Below are positions 16,265-25,795 of a stretch of 64,000 nucleotides of DNA, one piece after another. Both the position numbers and the translations under genes were made by a program. Position 1 is the stretch's first letter, and every line of letters starts with the position of its first letter. Source of the DNA: Archangium primigenium (GTDB lineage Bacteria > Myxococcota > Myxococcia > Myxococcales > Myxococcaceae). The stretch is taken from NCBI RefSeq assembly GCF_016904885.1, contig NZ_JADWYI010000001.1:5456001-5520000 (forward strand), read 5' to 3'. The notes beneath the pieces were generated by a model, which was not told the DNA's origin, made no database searches, and worked only from the letters and a program-made list of their open reading frames with translations.

Positions 16265-17017
16265 TCAGGATGTCGGCGGGGATGCCGCGGCGCGGCCCGT
16301 GAGGGGGTCGCAGCCGTAGAAGCGCTGGAGTTCCTCGTAGAGGTCCGGGGTCTTCTCGCGCATCTGCCGGGGCTTCTCGAAGAAGGACTCGGTGGCCACG
16401 GCGAAGAACTCCGCCTCGTTGACGCCGCCGTAGTCGTCCAGGACCTGACGCTCCCGGGCGCGGCCCTCGCGCAGCTGGTGGAAGTGGATGTCCATCACCC
16501 GGGTCCACGCCGCGTAGTGGGAGAAGCGGCGCAGCTCCGGCGTGCCATCGAAGGAGCCATCCTCGCGATCCAGCACATGGGCGAACTCGTGCGTGGCCGT
16601 GGAGTGGCCATCGTGCGGATTGCTCAGGCCGGCCACCACGGACTTCCACGAGAGGATGACGGTGCCCCAGTGCTTCGCTTCGCCGAGCACCACGCCCGTG
16701 CGGTCCGGAAGCCGGAAGGCGTCCGGGTAGACGATGATCTCGCGCAGGTGATCGTAATAGGAGAGGTCCAGGTAGAGCACCAGCCGCACCGCCGTGGCCG
16801 CCACCACCACCCGCACCTCGTCGGTGAGGGTGAAGCCGCCCGCGCTGATGAACTCCTTCTCCCAGACGAAGAGCTTGAGCATCTCCAGGAAGCGCTCGCG
16901 CGGCTCCGGCTCCAGGTTCCGCACGAAGGGGAAGTAGCGCTCCAGGTAGGGAAGCCACTCGGGAGGAAAGGGAAGGCGGCTCAGGGAACGGCGCCGCCAC
17001 GCGCGCAAGAGGCCCAT
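16265..17017 (-). CDS. mtfA: M90 family zinc metallopeptidase, MtfA-like
   Basis: A 250-aa cytoplasmic peptidase. The zinc motif HEFAH is at 143-147 in STATHEFAHVLDREDG, with the downstream glutamate-rich helix (NEAEFFAVATESFFE) giving the third ligand, and the N-terminal WLPYLERYFPFVRNL region fits the family. E. coli MtfA controls the glucose PTS by binding the Mlc repressor and has aminopeptidase activity; whether that regulatory role applies in a myxobacterium is unknown. Length is close to the usual 260-270. It follows the 537-aa unknown gene by only 3 bases and is probably co-translated with it. Confidence 0.88.
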   Translation of the reverse strand: MGLLRAWRRRSLSRLPFPPEWLPYLERYFPFVRNLEPEPRERFLEMLKLFVWEKEFISAGGFTLTDEVRVVVAATAVRLVLYLDLSYYDHLREIIVYPDAFRLPDRTGVVLGEAKHWGTVILSWKSVVAGLSNPHDGHSTATHEFAHVLDREDGSFDGTPELRRFSHYAAWTRVMDIHFHQLREGRARERQVLDDYGGVNEAEFFAVATESFFEKPRQMREKTPDLYEELQRFYGCDPLTGRAAASPPTS

Positions 17018-17020
17018 CGT

Positions 17021-18634
17021 CTACTCCGCGTTGAGGTTGGCGAGGGTGAAGGCACGCAACGCGGCGTGGAGCCGGGCGGACACCTGCTCGTAGGTGGCCT
17101 GGGCCTCGGGCGTCTCGAAGTACTGGTCGTTCCACGAGCCCATGCCCCCGAAGACATCGGCCAGGGCACACGCGAGCAGCCCCCGCAGCGTGTCCTCGGC
17201 GGGGTGGAACTGCTCGAAGTGTGTGAGCAACCGCAGCTTGCGGCCGAGGATCTCCGAGGCATGGTCGCTGAAGCCCGCGGCCACCACCGCCGCGCGCAGC
17301 ACCTCCACGCGCTCGTCGGACAGCCGCTCGTCGGACAGCCGCCACGCGTCCGTCTCGAGCACGAAGCGCGCGAGCTTGAAGGCCTCGGCGAAGGGGGACT
17401 GTTCCTTCTGGGCGAAGGCCTGCGCCTCGCGCAGGGCGATGACGAACGCCTCGCGCTCCGCGCCGGGGGACGGCACGGGGGTGAGCCGCTCCGGCGGCAC
17501 CTGCTCGAGCTCCTGGAAGCGCAGCACCTGGTAGCCTTCTTCCTCCTCCTGGAGGAGCAGCTGCTCCTCGGGCGGGACGAAGCCCTGGTCCTGGGCCCGC
17601 GCCTCCTCGTAGGTGGAGCGCACGAGCGCGCGCTGGGCCTCGGGAATGACGGGCGCGGCCCCATGACCCTGGCAGATGCCCTGCCATTGCCGCATCAGGT
17701 GGTCCACGGAGAGGTTCCAGAAGTCCTCGGGATCGCGCAGCAGCCGGTCCCGCGCGCCCGCCGCGTCGAACTCGTCCGCGTCCTCGGAGAAGCGGTTGAG
17801 GTTGAAGTGCTCGGCGACGCGCTCCCAGATCTTCCGCGCGAAGGGCTGCGCGTCCACCAGCGCCACGAAGTCCAGGCCCGTGGCCCTGCTCGACAAGGAG
17901 AGGGCCTTGGAGGAGGGGATGAACTCCTGCTGCCGCTCCACGCCGAGCATCATGCGATCCAGGAAGTCCGGATCGTTCATGCGGAACAAGGGGCGCAGGG
18001 TGTCGGACACGCTCTCGCGGGCGTCCAGGCGGCGCAGGGTCCGCTGGAGCTCGGCGAGCAGATCATTGCCCAGGAAGTCGAGCACGCTCGCGCCCTCCTC
18101 GGAGCGGAGGTAGTCCTCCAGCCCGGCCGCCGTGACGGGCGCGCGGTGGTTCAAGGCGTTGGACTCGGAGAGTTCCCGGGCCAGGGCCTCGCGCACGGCG
18201 TCCGGGTGGGGCTGCTGGCGGATGAACTCCACCCACTGCGCGGGCGTGATGGCGTGGCGGCGGCTGTTCACCGTCTCCAGCGCGTAGACCGAGAGCACGC
18301 CGCGCACGCGGACCGCCAGCCCCAGGCCCCGGGTATTGGCGAACGCGGCGGCCATGTGTTCGGGCAGGCCCTCGGCGGAGAAGGCCCCGAGGTCCACCAC
18401 ACGCGACTCCACGGCGGCCTCCAGGCCGAGCGCCTCGCGCCAGGCGGACAGGGGCAGCTCGCGGCCGTCGCGCAGACGGGCGCCGATGGAGTACGTCTTG
18501 GGCACGGCGAGCGCGCGCACGCTCCAGCCCGGGCCCAGCTCGTTCTCGAAACGGGTGAGGGCGTCCTCCCACCGGGGGGCGTCCACCTTGAAGAGCAACC
18601 GCACCCAGGCCAGCACCAGCTCGTCAGTGTTCAT
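17021..18634 (-). CDS. Unrecognised 537-aa cytoplasmic protein
   Basis: Start ATG 18634 (MNTDELVLAWVRLLFKVDAP). The protein is acidic, soluble and mostly helical, with no signal peptide or membrane segment and no motif I recognise. A Gln/Glu-rich stretch (EEQLLLQEEEEGYQVL) around residue 355 may be coiled. Near residue 433 the peptide LSDERLSDER comes from a perfect 15-bp tandem duplication. It sits 58 bases after dinB and 3 bases before mtfA on the same strand, so it probably shares a transcript with the peptidase and could be its partner; that is inference from spacing. Confidence 0.65.
   Translation of the reverse strand: MNTDELVLAWVRLLFKVDAPRWEDALTRFENELGPGWSVRALAVPKTYSIGARLRDGRELPLSAWREALGLEAAVESRVVDLGAFSAEGLPEHMAAAFANTRGLGLAVRVRGVLSVYALETVNSRRHAITPAQWVEFIRQQPHPDAVREALARELSESNALNHRAPVTAAGLEDYLRSEEGASVLDFLGNDLLAELQRTLRRLDARESVSDTLRPLFRMNDPDFLDRMMLGVERQQEFIPSSKALSLSSRATGLDFVALVDAQPFARKIWERVAEHFNLNRFSEDADEFDAAGARDRLLRDPEDFWNLSVDHLMRQWQGICQGHGAAPVIPEAQRALVRSTYEEARAQDQGFVPPEEQLLLQEEEEGYQVLRFQELEQVPPERLTPVPSPGAEREAFVIALREAQAFAQKEQSPFAEAFKLARFVLETDAWRLSDERLSDERVEVLRAAVVAAGFSDHASEILGRKLRLLTHFEQFHPAEDTLRGLLACALADVFGGMGSWNDQYFETPEAQATYEQVSARLHAALRAFTLANLNAE
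17311..17340. repeat. 15-bp perfect tandem duplication inside the 537-aa gene
   Basis: GCTCGTCGGACAGCC occurs twice head to tail (17311-17325, 17326-17340), adding five residues in frame (LSDER twice). Confidence 0.9.
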
Positions 18635-18692
18635 GTCTCGAACGCCCCTCCCAGGGCCGCGCATTGTAGGGAAGGGGCCGGGCAAGTCACTG

Positions 18693-19781
18693 TCAGAGTT
18701 CGAGCCCCAACTGCCCGTCCGGGGGGTCGTCCCCGTCTCCCGTCAGGTTGGACAGGGTGAGCCCGAGCAACCGGATGCCCTGCGTGACGGGCTCGAGCGG
18801 CGCCAGCAGCTCCAGCCCGGTGGCCAGGAGCGTCTCCCGGTCGGCGATGGGCGCGGGGAGCGTGCGGGCCCGGGTGACCTGCCGGAAGTCGGCGTAGCGC
18901 AGCTTGAGCGTCACCGTGCGCCCGGCGAGCCCCTGCCGGGCGCAGTGGCCCGCGACGGCATCCGCCGCGGGCAGCAGCCCCGCGACCAGCGCCTCGTGCT
19001 CCACGAGGTCCTCCGGGAAGGTGCTCTCCGAGCCCACGGACTTGCGCGGCCGGTCGGCCCGGACGGGGCGGTGATCGATGCCCCGCGCGGCGAGGTGGTA
19101 GTACTCGCCGGCCTTGCCGAAGTGCTCCTGGAGGAAGGCGAGGTCGCGCGCGCGCAGGTCCGCGCCGGTGAAGATGCCGAGCTTGTGCATGCGCGCGGCG
19201 GTGACGGGCCCCACGCCGTGGAAGCGACCGATGGGCAGGGCCTCGACGAAGGCCGGACCCTTCCGGGGCGTGACGACACACAACCCATCGGGTTTGTTCT
19301 GATCCGAGGCGAGCTTGGCGAGGAACTTGTTGTAGGAGACGCCGGCCGAGGCGGTGAGGCCCGTCTCCTGGCGGATGCTCGCGCGGATGGCCTGGGCGAT
19401 CGCCGTGGCGGTGAGGCCCGAGGCGCTGTCGGTGACGTCGAGGTAGGCCTCGTCCAGGGACAGGGGCTCGATGAGGGGCGTGTAGCGGGCGAAGATGTCG
19501 CGGATCTGCCGGGACACGGCTTTGTAGACGTCGAAGCGGGGCGGCACGAAGACGAGCGTGGGGCAGAGCCGGCGCGCGGTGGCCGAGGACATGGCCGAGC
19601 GCACCCCGAAGCGGCGCGCCTCGTAGCTCGCCGCGGCCACGACGCCGCGCTCGCGCGAGCCGCCCACGGCCAGGGGCAGGCCGCGCAGGGGAGGGTGATC
19701 CCGCTGCTCGACCGAGGCGTAGAAGGCATCCATGTCGATGTGGATGACCTTGCGCGGGGGAGGCGTCGGGGCGAGCGTCAT
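18693..19781 (-). CDS. dinB: DNA polymerase IV (Y family)
   Basis: A 362-aa translesion polymerase. Catalytic acidic residues are present: Asp16 and Asp18 in HIDMDAFYASVEQ, and Asp110/Glu111 in SLDEAYLDVT. The finger/palm motif SYNKFLAKLASDQNKPDG and the helix-hairpin-helix GRFHGVGPVTAARMHKLGI follow, then the little-finger domain. It lacks an obvious beta-clamp motif at the very end, where the sequence reads DGQLGLEL, which could serve as one (QLxL). A perfect TATAAT on the minus strand 21 bases upstream of the start is the probable -10. No SOS box was recognised. Confidence 0.93.
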   Translation of the reverse strand: MTLAPTPPPRKVIHIDMDAFYASVEQRDHPPLRGLPLAVGGSRERGVVAAASYEARRFGVRSAMSSATARRLCPTLVFVPPRFDVYKAVSRQIRDIFARYTPLIEPLSLDEAYLDVTDSASGLTATAIAQAIRASIRQETGLTASAGVSYNKFLAKLASDQNKPDGLCVVTPRKGPAFVEALPIGRFHGVGPVTAARMHKLGIFTGADLRARDLAFLQEHFGKAGEYYHLAARGIDHRPVRADRPRKSVGSESTFPEDLVEHEALVAGLLPAADAVAGHCARQGLAGRTVTLKLRYADFRQVTRARTLPAPIADRETLLATGLELLAPLEPVTQGIRLLGLTLSNLTGDGDDPPDGQLGLEL

Positions 19782-19801
19782 GGAGGCGAGGCGCGGGGCG
19801 T

Positions 19802-19807
19802 ATTATA
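19802..19807 (-). promoter_or_regulatory. Candidate -10 element of dinB
   Basis: The plus strand reads TATTATAT at 19801-19808; on the minus strand this gives a perfect TATAAT, placing a start site about 13 bases before the dinB ATG. The -35 region is GC-rich and not consensus. The same AT-rich block could also serve the divergent lipoprotein gene, whose GTG at 19816 would then be nearly leaderless. Confidence 0.5.
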
Positions 19808-19815
19808 TCGGCCCC

Positions 19816-20262
19816 GTGCCTCCCGCCACCTCCCCGCGACCCTGGCTGCCCGTGTCCCCCGTGTTCCTGACGGCCTTGCTCGTGCTCGGAGGGTGCGCCC
19901 ACACGCCCGGTCCGCGTGAGGAGGCCTCGGCCCCCGCCCCGGTCCGGGAGGACCCGCGACCGCCCGCCGAGGACGCCCCCCGGGCCGTGCTGACGCGCTT
20001 CCTGGATGGCGTGGAGGCGGGCGACTGGGAGGGGGCCTGGTCGCTGCTGAGCGCGCCCCTGCGCGCGCGCTACACGCCCGAGCGCCTGCACGAGGACTTC
20101 ACGCGCGAGCCCCTGGCGGGCGAGCGGGTGCGGCGGGCGCGGCTCGTGGTGGCGGGCCCGGTGCGGCTGACGGCCACGGGCGCCGAGTTCCCCCTGGGCC
20201 CCGAGCGGGCGGTGCGGCTGGAGCGCGAGGCGGAGACGTACCGGGTGACCGGGCTCGAATGA
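19816..20262 (+). CDS. Small lipoprotein, NTF2/SnoaL-like fold suspected
   Basis: A 148-aa lipoprotein starting at GTG 19816, with hydrophobic signal (VFLTALLVLGGC) and lipobox GGC, a Pro/Ala/Glu-rich linker and a compact domain beginning RAVLTRFLDGVEAGDWEGAW. That opening is typical of NTF2-like folds (a helix with the pattern F-x-x-G-V-x-x-G-D-W). No catalytic residues can be assigned. An in-frame ATG at 19780 is possible but overlaps the divergent dinB start and would bury the signal peptide. It precedes mrp by 124 bases, with a separate promoter between. Confidence 0.65.
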   Translation: MPPATSPRPWLPVSPVFLTALLVLGGCAHTPGPREEASAPAPVREDPRPPAEDAPRAVLTRFLDGVEAGDWEGAWSLLSAPLRARYTPERLHEDFTREPLAGERVRRARLVVAGPVRLTATGAEFPLGPERAVRLEREAETYRVTGLE

Positions 20263-20300
20263 GGACTCGTGCATCCGGGCGGTCGGGGGATTAGTGGAAG

Positions 20301-20330
20301 TTGACACTACCGGGGGCCGCTCGCTATTGC
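20301..20330 (+). promoter_or_regulatory. Sigma-70 type promoter of mrp
   Basis: TTGACA (20301-20306) matches the -35 consensus exactly; TATTGC (20325-20330) lies after an 18-base spacer. It is 57 bases upstream of the mrp ATG, in a non-coding gap. Confidence 0.5.
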
Positions 20331-20386
20331 GCGCCGTGCCGAGGGACGTCCCCCACCCCCGGATTCAAGGATTCAGGTACCCCAGC

Positions 20387-21475
20387 ATGAGCGTTTCCGA
20401 GAGCGACATCCTCGCGGCGATGTCGAAGGTGATGGACCCCGAGCTGCACATCGACCTGGTGAAGGCGGGGATGGTCAAGGACGTGCGCGTGGAGGGTGAC
20501 AAGGCGCGGCTGAAGATCGAGCTGACCACGCCGGCCTGTCCCATGAAGGGGAAGATCCAGGCGGACGCGGAGGCGGCGCTCAAGGCGGTGCCGGGGCTCA
20601 AGACGTTCGACATCGAGTGGGGCGCCCAGGTGCGCTCGGCGCCCGCGGGCATGGGCGGCACGCCCGGCCAGGCGCTGCTGCCCCAGGTGAAGAACGTCAT
20701 CCTGGTGGGGGCGGGCAAGGGCGGCGTGGGCAAGAGCACCGTGGCGGTCAACCTGGCCACGGCCCTGGCGCGCGAGGGCGCCAAGGTGGGCCTGCTCGAC
20801 GCGGACTTCTACGGCCCCTCGGTGCCCCTGATGACGGGCATCACCGACAAGCCCACGAGCCCCGACGGCAAGACGCTCCTGCCCATGGAGAAGCACGGCC
20901 TCAAGGTGATGTCGATCGGCTTCCTCGTGGAGGCCGACCAGGCGCTCATCTGGCGCGGCCCCATGCTGCACGGCGCCCTGATGCAGCTGGTGCGCGACGT
21001 GCGCTGGGGCGAGCTGGACTACCTCATCCTCGACCTGCCCCCGGGCACGGGCGACGTGGCGCTGTCCCTGTCCCAGTCGGTGCGGGCCGCGGGCGCGGTG
21101 CTGGTGACCACGCCCCAGGACGTGGCGCTGGCGGACGTGGTGCGCGCCAAGCAGATGTTCGACAAGGTCCACATCCCGGTGCTCGGCATCGTGGAGAACA
21201 TGAGCCAGTTCGTCTGCCCGAACTGCTCGCACGTCACGCCCATCTTCAACAAGGGCGGAGGCCACCGGGCCGCGCAGATGTTCTCCATCCCCTTCCTGGG
21301 AGAGATTCCCTTGGATCTGAAGATCCGCGAGGCGGGAGACGCGGGCCTGCCGGTGGTGCTCGGCGCGCCGGACAGCCCCGAGGCCCTGGCCTTCAGGACA
21401 ATGGCGCGCAACATCGCGGGCCGGGTGTCCACCGAGAACATGCGGGTGGCGGTGAAGCTGCCGGTGGTACGCTAG
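20387..21475 (+). CDS. mrp: Mrp/NBP35 family iron-sulfur carrier ATPase
   Basis: A 362-aa P-loop protein that carries and transfers iron-sulfur clusters (ApbC type). Residues 1-80 are the DUF59/MIP18-like domain with Cys51 in TTPACPMKGKI. The deviant Walker A GAGKGGVGKST begins at about 108, the switch segment LLDADFYGPSVP and Walker B-like DYLILDLPPGTGD follow, and the cluster-bridging pair is in FVCPNCSHV. Start ATG 20387 was chosen because MSVSESDILAAMSKVMDPEL matches the usual N terminus. It may share its transcript with two small genes downstream. Confidence 0.93.
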   Translation: MSVSESDILAAMSKVMDPELHIDLVKAGMVKDVRVEGDKARLKIELTTPACPMKGKIQADAEAALKAVPGLKTFDIEWGAQVRSAPAGMGGTPGQALLPQVKNVILVGAGKGGVGKSTVAVNLATALAREGAKVGLLDADFYGPSVPLMTGITDKPTSPDGKTLLPMEKHGLKVMSIGFLVEADQALIWRGPMLHGALMQLVRDVRWGELDYLILDLPPGTGDVALSLSQSVRAAGAVLVTTPQDVALADVVRAKQMFDKVHIPVLGIVENMSQFVCPNCSHVTPIFNKGGGHRAAQMFSIPFLGEIPLDLKIREAGDAGLPVVLGAPDSPEALAFRTMARNIAGRVSTENMRVAVKLPVVR

Positions 21476-21508
21476 AAGCGCAGATCACCCGCCCGAGGAC
21501 CCCCGCTC

Positions 21509-21967
21509 ATGAAGACCGACAAGGACCCCGCGACCGACTTCGACCCGCTCCTCGACGACGATCAGGAGCGAAGCGACGGGCGGGCGGGCTTCGTGCCCGA
21601 GTTCATGCGCAAGGTCGCCGTGGCGGGGCTGGGGGCCCTCTTCATGACGGAAGAGGGCCTGCGCGCCATGGCGGGCCAGCTCAAGCTGCCCAAGGAAGTG
21701 CTCGGCTACATCCTCGGCCAGGCGGAGAAGACCAAGGACGAGGTGGGCCGGGTCGTGTCCGAGGAGCTGCGGCGCTTCCTGCAATCGGAGAAGCTGCGCG
21801 ACGAGGTGCTCAAGCTCCTGTCGGGCATGACGGTGGAGGTCAAGGCGCAGATCCGCCTGGTGCCCGCCGAGCGCGACGACAAGAAGGAGCCCCTGCGCAC
21901 GGACGTGGCCATCCACGAATTGCGCACGCGCCGGGGGGGCAAGAAGTCCACGCCCAAGAAGGAATGA
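21509..21967 (+). CDS. Small conserved protein, phasin-like helical character
   Basis: A 152-aa protein: acidic N terminus (TDKDPATDFDPLLDDDQER), a short hydrophobic helix (KVAVAGLGALFMTEEGL), then amphipathic helices with EKTKDEVGRVVSEELRRFLQ and a basic Lys/Arg tail (RRGGKKSTPKK). The helical, Lys/Glu-rich centre recalls surface-binding proteins such as phasins, but I recognise no family and do not assign a role. It is 33 bases after mrp and 7 bases before the next membrane protein gene. Confidence 0.65.
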   Translation: MKTDKDPATDFDPLLDDDQERSDGRAGFVPEFMRKVAVAGLGALFMTEEGLRAMAGQLKLPKEVLGYILGQAEKTKDEVGRVVSEELRRFLQSEKLRDEVLKLLSGMTVEVKAQIRLVPAERDDKKEPLRTDVAIHELRTRRGGKKSTPKKE

Positions 21968-21974
21968 CGACGGG

Positions 21975-22379
21975 ATGACGGGAGTCACGCGGACCGGATG
22001 GCGCGAGCACCCGCTGCTCAAGCGCCTGCCGTTGCTGGTGTTGGCGGTGGTGGGCCTGTGGTGGTGGAGGAGCGGGGAAGTGCCCGAGCGCACCCTGGTG
22101 TGGCGGCTCGAGGGGCGCGACTGGAGCGCCATCCGCGCCATCGACGTGCAGGTGAAGGACGCCGAGGGCGAGGTCGTCGAGCGCGAGGTGCACACATTTA
22201 CCCGCGCGCCGCCCGAGCGCCTCGTGGTCAAGGCGCACCTGCCGCCGGGAAGCTACGAGGTGTGGGTGTTCGCCCGCGAGGCGACGGGCCCCTCGCTTCC
22301 ACCCCGAGTGGATCGGCTGTCGCTCGGAGACGAGGATCTCCTGGTGGAACGCGCACTGCGGCCCCCCGTGAATCGTTGA
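21975..22379 (+). CDS. Small single-pass membrane protein
   Basis: A 134-aa protein with one N-terminal membrane helix (LPLLVLAVVGLWWW) and a periplasmic domain of beta character (IRAIDVQVKDAEGEVVEREV, LPPGSYEVWVFAREA) that looks like a small carboxypeptidase-regulatory or immunoglobulin-like sandwich; the PPGSYEVWV strand is typical. Function unknown. It follows the helical protein gene by 7 bases, so the two are co-transcribed. Confidence 0.65.
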   Translation: MTGVTRTGWREHPLLKRLPLLVLAVVGLWWWRSGEVPERTLVWRLEGRDWSAIRAIDVQVKDAEGEVVEREVHTFTRAPPERLVVKAHLPPGSYEVWVFAREATGPSLPPRVDRLSLGDEDLLVERALRPPVNR

Positions 22380-22455
22380 CCGGTGGGGAGGGGGGGGCTA
22401 TAGCCGCCCGGTCCTTCATTTACGGATTTACCGCGCGCGAGAGGTCACGAACGCC

Positions 22456-23304
22456 ATGGCTACGGAACACGTCGTCGTCGTCGGGGCAGGGCAGATGGGG
22501 TCGGGCATCGCCCAGGTGGCGCTGCAGGCGGGCCTGCGGGTCACCCTGGTGGACGTCTCCGCCGAGGGGCTGGCCAAGGGCGCCGAGCGCATCCGCGGGG
22601 GCCTCAAGAAGCTCTTGGACAAGGGCAAGCTGGACGAGGCCCGCTTCAAGCTGGCCGAGGGCAACCTGGCCACCTCCACGAGCGCCGCGGACACCCGGGA
22701 CGTGGACTTCGCCATCGAGGCGGTGACGGAGAACGAGCAGCTCAAGCGGCGCATCTTCGCGGAGCTCGACGCGGTGGTGAAGCCCGGCGGCATCCTCGCC
22801 ACCAACACCTCGTCCATCTCCATCACCCGCATCGCCGCGGCCACCAGCCGCCCCGAGAACGTCATCGGCATGCACTTCATGAATCCGGTGCCGATCATGC
22901 AGCTCGTGGAGCTCATCCGGGGCGCGGCCACCTCGGACGCCACGTACCAGACCACGCGCGCGCTCTCCGAGAAGATGGGCAAGACGACGGTGGTGTCCAA
23001 GGACTTCCCGGGCTTCATCGTCAACCGCATCCTCATCCCCATGCTCAACGAGGCCTGCTTCGCGCTGATGGAGGGCGTGGGCTCGGTGGAGGACATCGAC
23101 ACGGCGATGAAGCTGGGCACCAACCAGCCCATGGGCCCGCTGCAGCTCGCGGACTTCATCGGCCTGGACACCGTGCTCTACATCGCCCAGGTGCTCCACG
23201 ACGGGCTGGGTGACGACAAGTACCGGCCGAGCCCCCTGCTGCGTCAGTACGTGGACGCGGGCTGGTATGGCAAGAAGAGCGGTCGCGGTTTCTACAAGTA
23301 CTGA
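22456..23304 (+). CDS. hbd: 3-hydroxybutyryl-CoA dehydrogenase
   Basis: A 282-aa NAD(P)-dependent dehydrogenase that oxidises 3-hydroxyacyl-CoA or reduces acetoacetyl-CoA. The nucleotide fold has GAGQMGSG (Gly10, Gly12, Gly15), the catalytic histidine is His140 in IGMHFMNPVP, with the preceding ATNTSSISIT serine region. The C-terminal dimer domain contains PGFIVNRILIPMLNEA and ends in KKSGRGFYKY, a hallmark of the family. It opens a plus-strand operon with crotonase and two acyl-CoA dehydrogenases, so it belongs to short-chain acyl-CoA oxidation or butyryl-CoA metabolism. Confidence 0.94.
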   Translation: MATEHVVVVGAGQMGSGIAQVALQAGLRVTLVDVSAEGLAKGAERIRGGLKKLLDKGKLDEARFKLAEGNLATSTSAADTRDVDFAIEAVTENEQLKRRIFAELDAVVKPGGILATNTSSISITRIAAATSRPENVIGMHFMNPVPIMQLVELIRGAATSDATYQTTRALSEKMGKTTVVSKDFPGFIVNRILIPMLNEACFALMEGVGSVEDIDTAMKLGTNQPMGPLQLADFIGLDTVLYIAQVLHDGLGDDKYRPSPLLRQYVDAGWYGKKSGRGFYKY

Positions 23305-23318
23305 GAGGAACATCCACC

Positions 23319-24095
23319 ATGGCCTACGAGAACATCCGGCTGGACATCGAGGACACGCTCGCCGTCCTCACCATCGACCGCCCCAAGGCGCTCAACGCCC
23401 TCAACAGCAAGACGCTCCAGGAACTGGAGGCCGCGCTGCAGTCCCTGCCGGCCACGGCGCGCGCGCTCATCATCACCGGAGGCGGGGACAAGGCGTTCGT
23501 GGCGGGCGCGGACATCGCGGAGATGGCCTCCATCAGCGCCGCCCAGGCCCGGGAGTTCGGCGCCCTTGGCCACCGCGTCTTCCAGCTGCTCGAGCAGCTC
23601 GCCATCCCCACCCTTGCCGCGGTCAACGGCTTCGCGCTCGGCGGCGGGTGTGAGCTCGCCCTGGCGTGCGACCTCATCTACGCCTCGGAGAAGGCCAGGC
23701 TCGGTCTGCCCGAGGTGGGCCTGGGCGTGATCCCGGGCTTCGGTGGCACCCAGCGCCTCACGCGCGTGGTGGGCAAGATGCGCGCGAAGGAGCTCATCTT
23801 CACGGGCGATCGCCTGGATGCCGCCAAGGCCAAGGAGATCGGCCTCGTGCTGGAGGTGCTGCCGGCCGACCAGCTCCTGCCGCACTGCAAGGCGGTGGTG
23901 GCCAAGATGCTCAAGAATGGCCCGCTGGCCATCGCGCAGGCCAAGCGCGTCATCGAGTTCGGCGCGGATCAGGATCTGCGCGCGGCCAACGAGCTGGAGC
24001 GGCAGGGCTTCGCCGCGCTCTTCGGCTCCGAGGATCAGAAGGAAGGCATGAAGGCCTTCCTGGAGAAGCGCCCGGCGAGCTTCACCGGCCGCTAG
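23319..24095 (+). CDS. Enoyl-CoA hydratase/crotonase
   Basis: A 258-aa crotonase-fold enzyme hydrating 2-enoyl-CoA. The oxyanion hole is formed by AGADIAEM and the GFALGGGCELALACD loop; both catalytic glutamates are present (Glu112 and Glu132 in GLPEVGLGVIPGFGG). Length and motifs match the bacterial hydratases of 3-hydroxybutyryl-CoA (Crt) type. It starts 14 bases after the dehydrogenase gene and precedes an acyl-CoA dehydrogenase by 36 bases, consistent with one operon for three consecutive steps of beta-oxidation. Confidence 0.94.
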   Translation: MAYENIRLDIEDTLAVLTIDRPKALNALNSKTLQELEAALQSLPATARALIITGGGDKAFVAGADIAEMASISAAQAREFGALGHRVFQLLEQLAIPTLAAVNGFALGGGCELALACDLIYASEKARLGLPEVGLGVIPGFGGTQRLTRVVGKMRAKELIFTGDRLDAAKAKEIGLVLEVLPADQLLPHCKAVVAKMLKNGPLAIAQAKRVIEFGADQDLRAANELERQGFAALFGSEDQKEGMKAFLEKRPASFTGR

Positions 24096-24131
24096 GCCCC
24101 CGTCCCCCCTTCCTTACCCCCCAGGAGTGCC

Positions 24132-25274
<1,143 letters not shown>

Positions 25275-25288
25275 GAGCCGCCGTCGCC

Positions 25289-25786
25289 ATGAAGCATTCC
25301 TCCATCGCACTGGCCGTGGTGCTGGCCTCGGGCCTCGCGCTGGCGCAAGGCCCGGCCTCGGGCAAGAAGGCCGCGACCCCCGCCCCGACGAAGCAGGCCG
25401 CGTCCGTCCCCGAGGCCGCCCCCGCGGAGAAGAAGTCCGCCGCGCCCACCCGGCCGCCGCCGCCGGACATCAACCGGCTGCCCTTCACCCCGGACACCAT
25501 CCGCGAGGTGATGCAGTACCACGCGCAAGACATCCAGGAGTGCTACGAGGAAGTGCTGGCGCTCAAGGGCAGCACGGTGGAGGAGGGGCGCATCCTGACC
25601 ACCTTCACCATCTCCCCGGATGGCTTCGTGCGGGACGCGAAGGTGGCCAAGGCGGGCACCACGCTCAAGAACGAGCGGCTCAACCAGTGCGTGGTGAACG
25701 TGCTGACGGGCATCAACTTCCCGCCCCCGCCGGACAAGCGCGCCTACCCCATCGAGTACCCGTTCAACCTCAAGGCCATCAAGTAG
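25289..25786 (+). CDS. AgmX/PglI C-terminal domain protein, secreted
   Basis: A 165-aa protein with signal peptide (SIALAVVLASGLALA), an Ala/Pro/Lys-rich linker, and from about residue 65 an AgmX/PglI C-terminal (TonB-C-like) domain: IREVMQYHAQDIQECYEEVL, GRILTTFTISPDGFVRDAKV and a terminal PIEYPFNLK strand. This domain is abundant in myxobacteria, where AgmX was found among gliding-motility proteins; it usually mediates periplasmic protein contacts. Odd placement: it sits between two acyl-CoA dehydrogenase genes (14 and 9 bases apart), so it is transcribed with metabolic enzymes. Confidence 0.8.
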   Translation: MKHSSIALAVVLASGLALAQGPASGKKAATPAPTKQAASVPEAAPAEKKSAAPTRPPPPDINRLPFTPDTIREVMQYHAQDIQECYEEVLALKGSTVEEGRILTTFTISPDGFVRDAKVAKAGTTLKNERLNQCVVNVLTGINFPPPPDKRAYPIEYPFNLKAIK

Positions 25787-25795
25787 GACGCCCCC

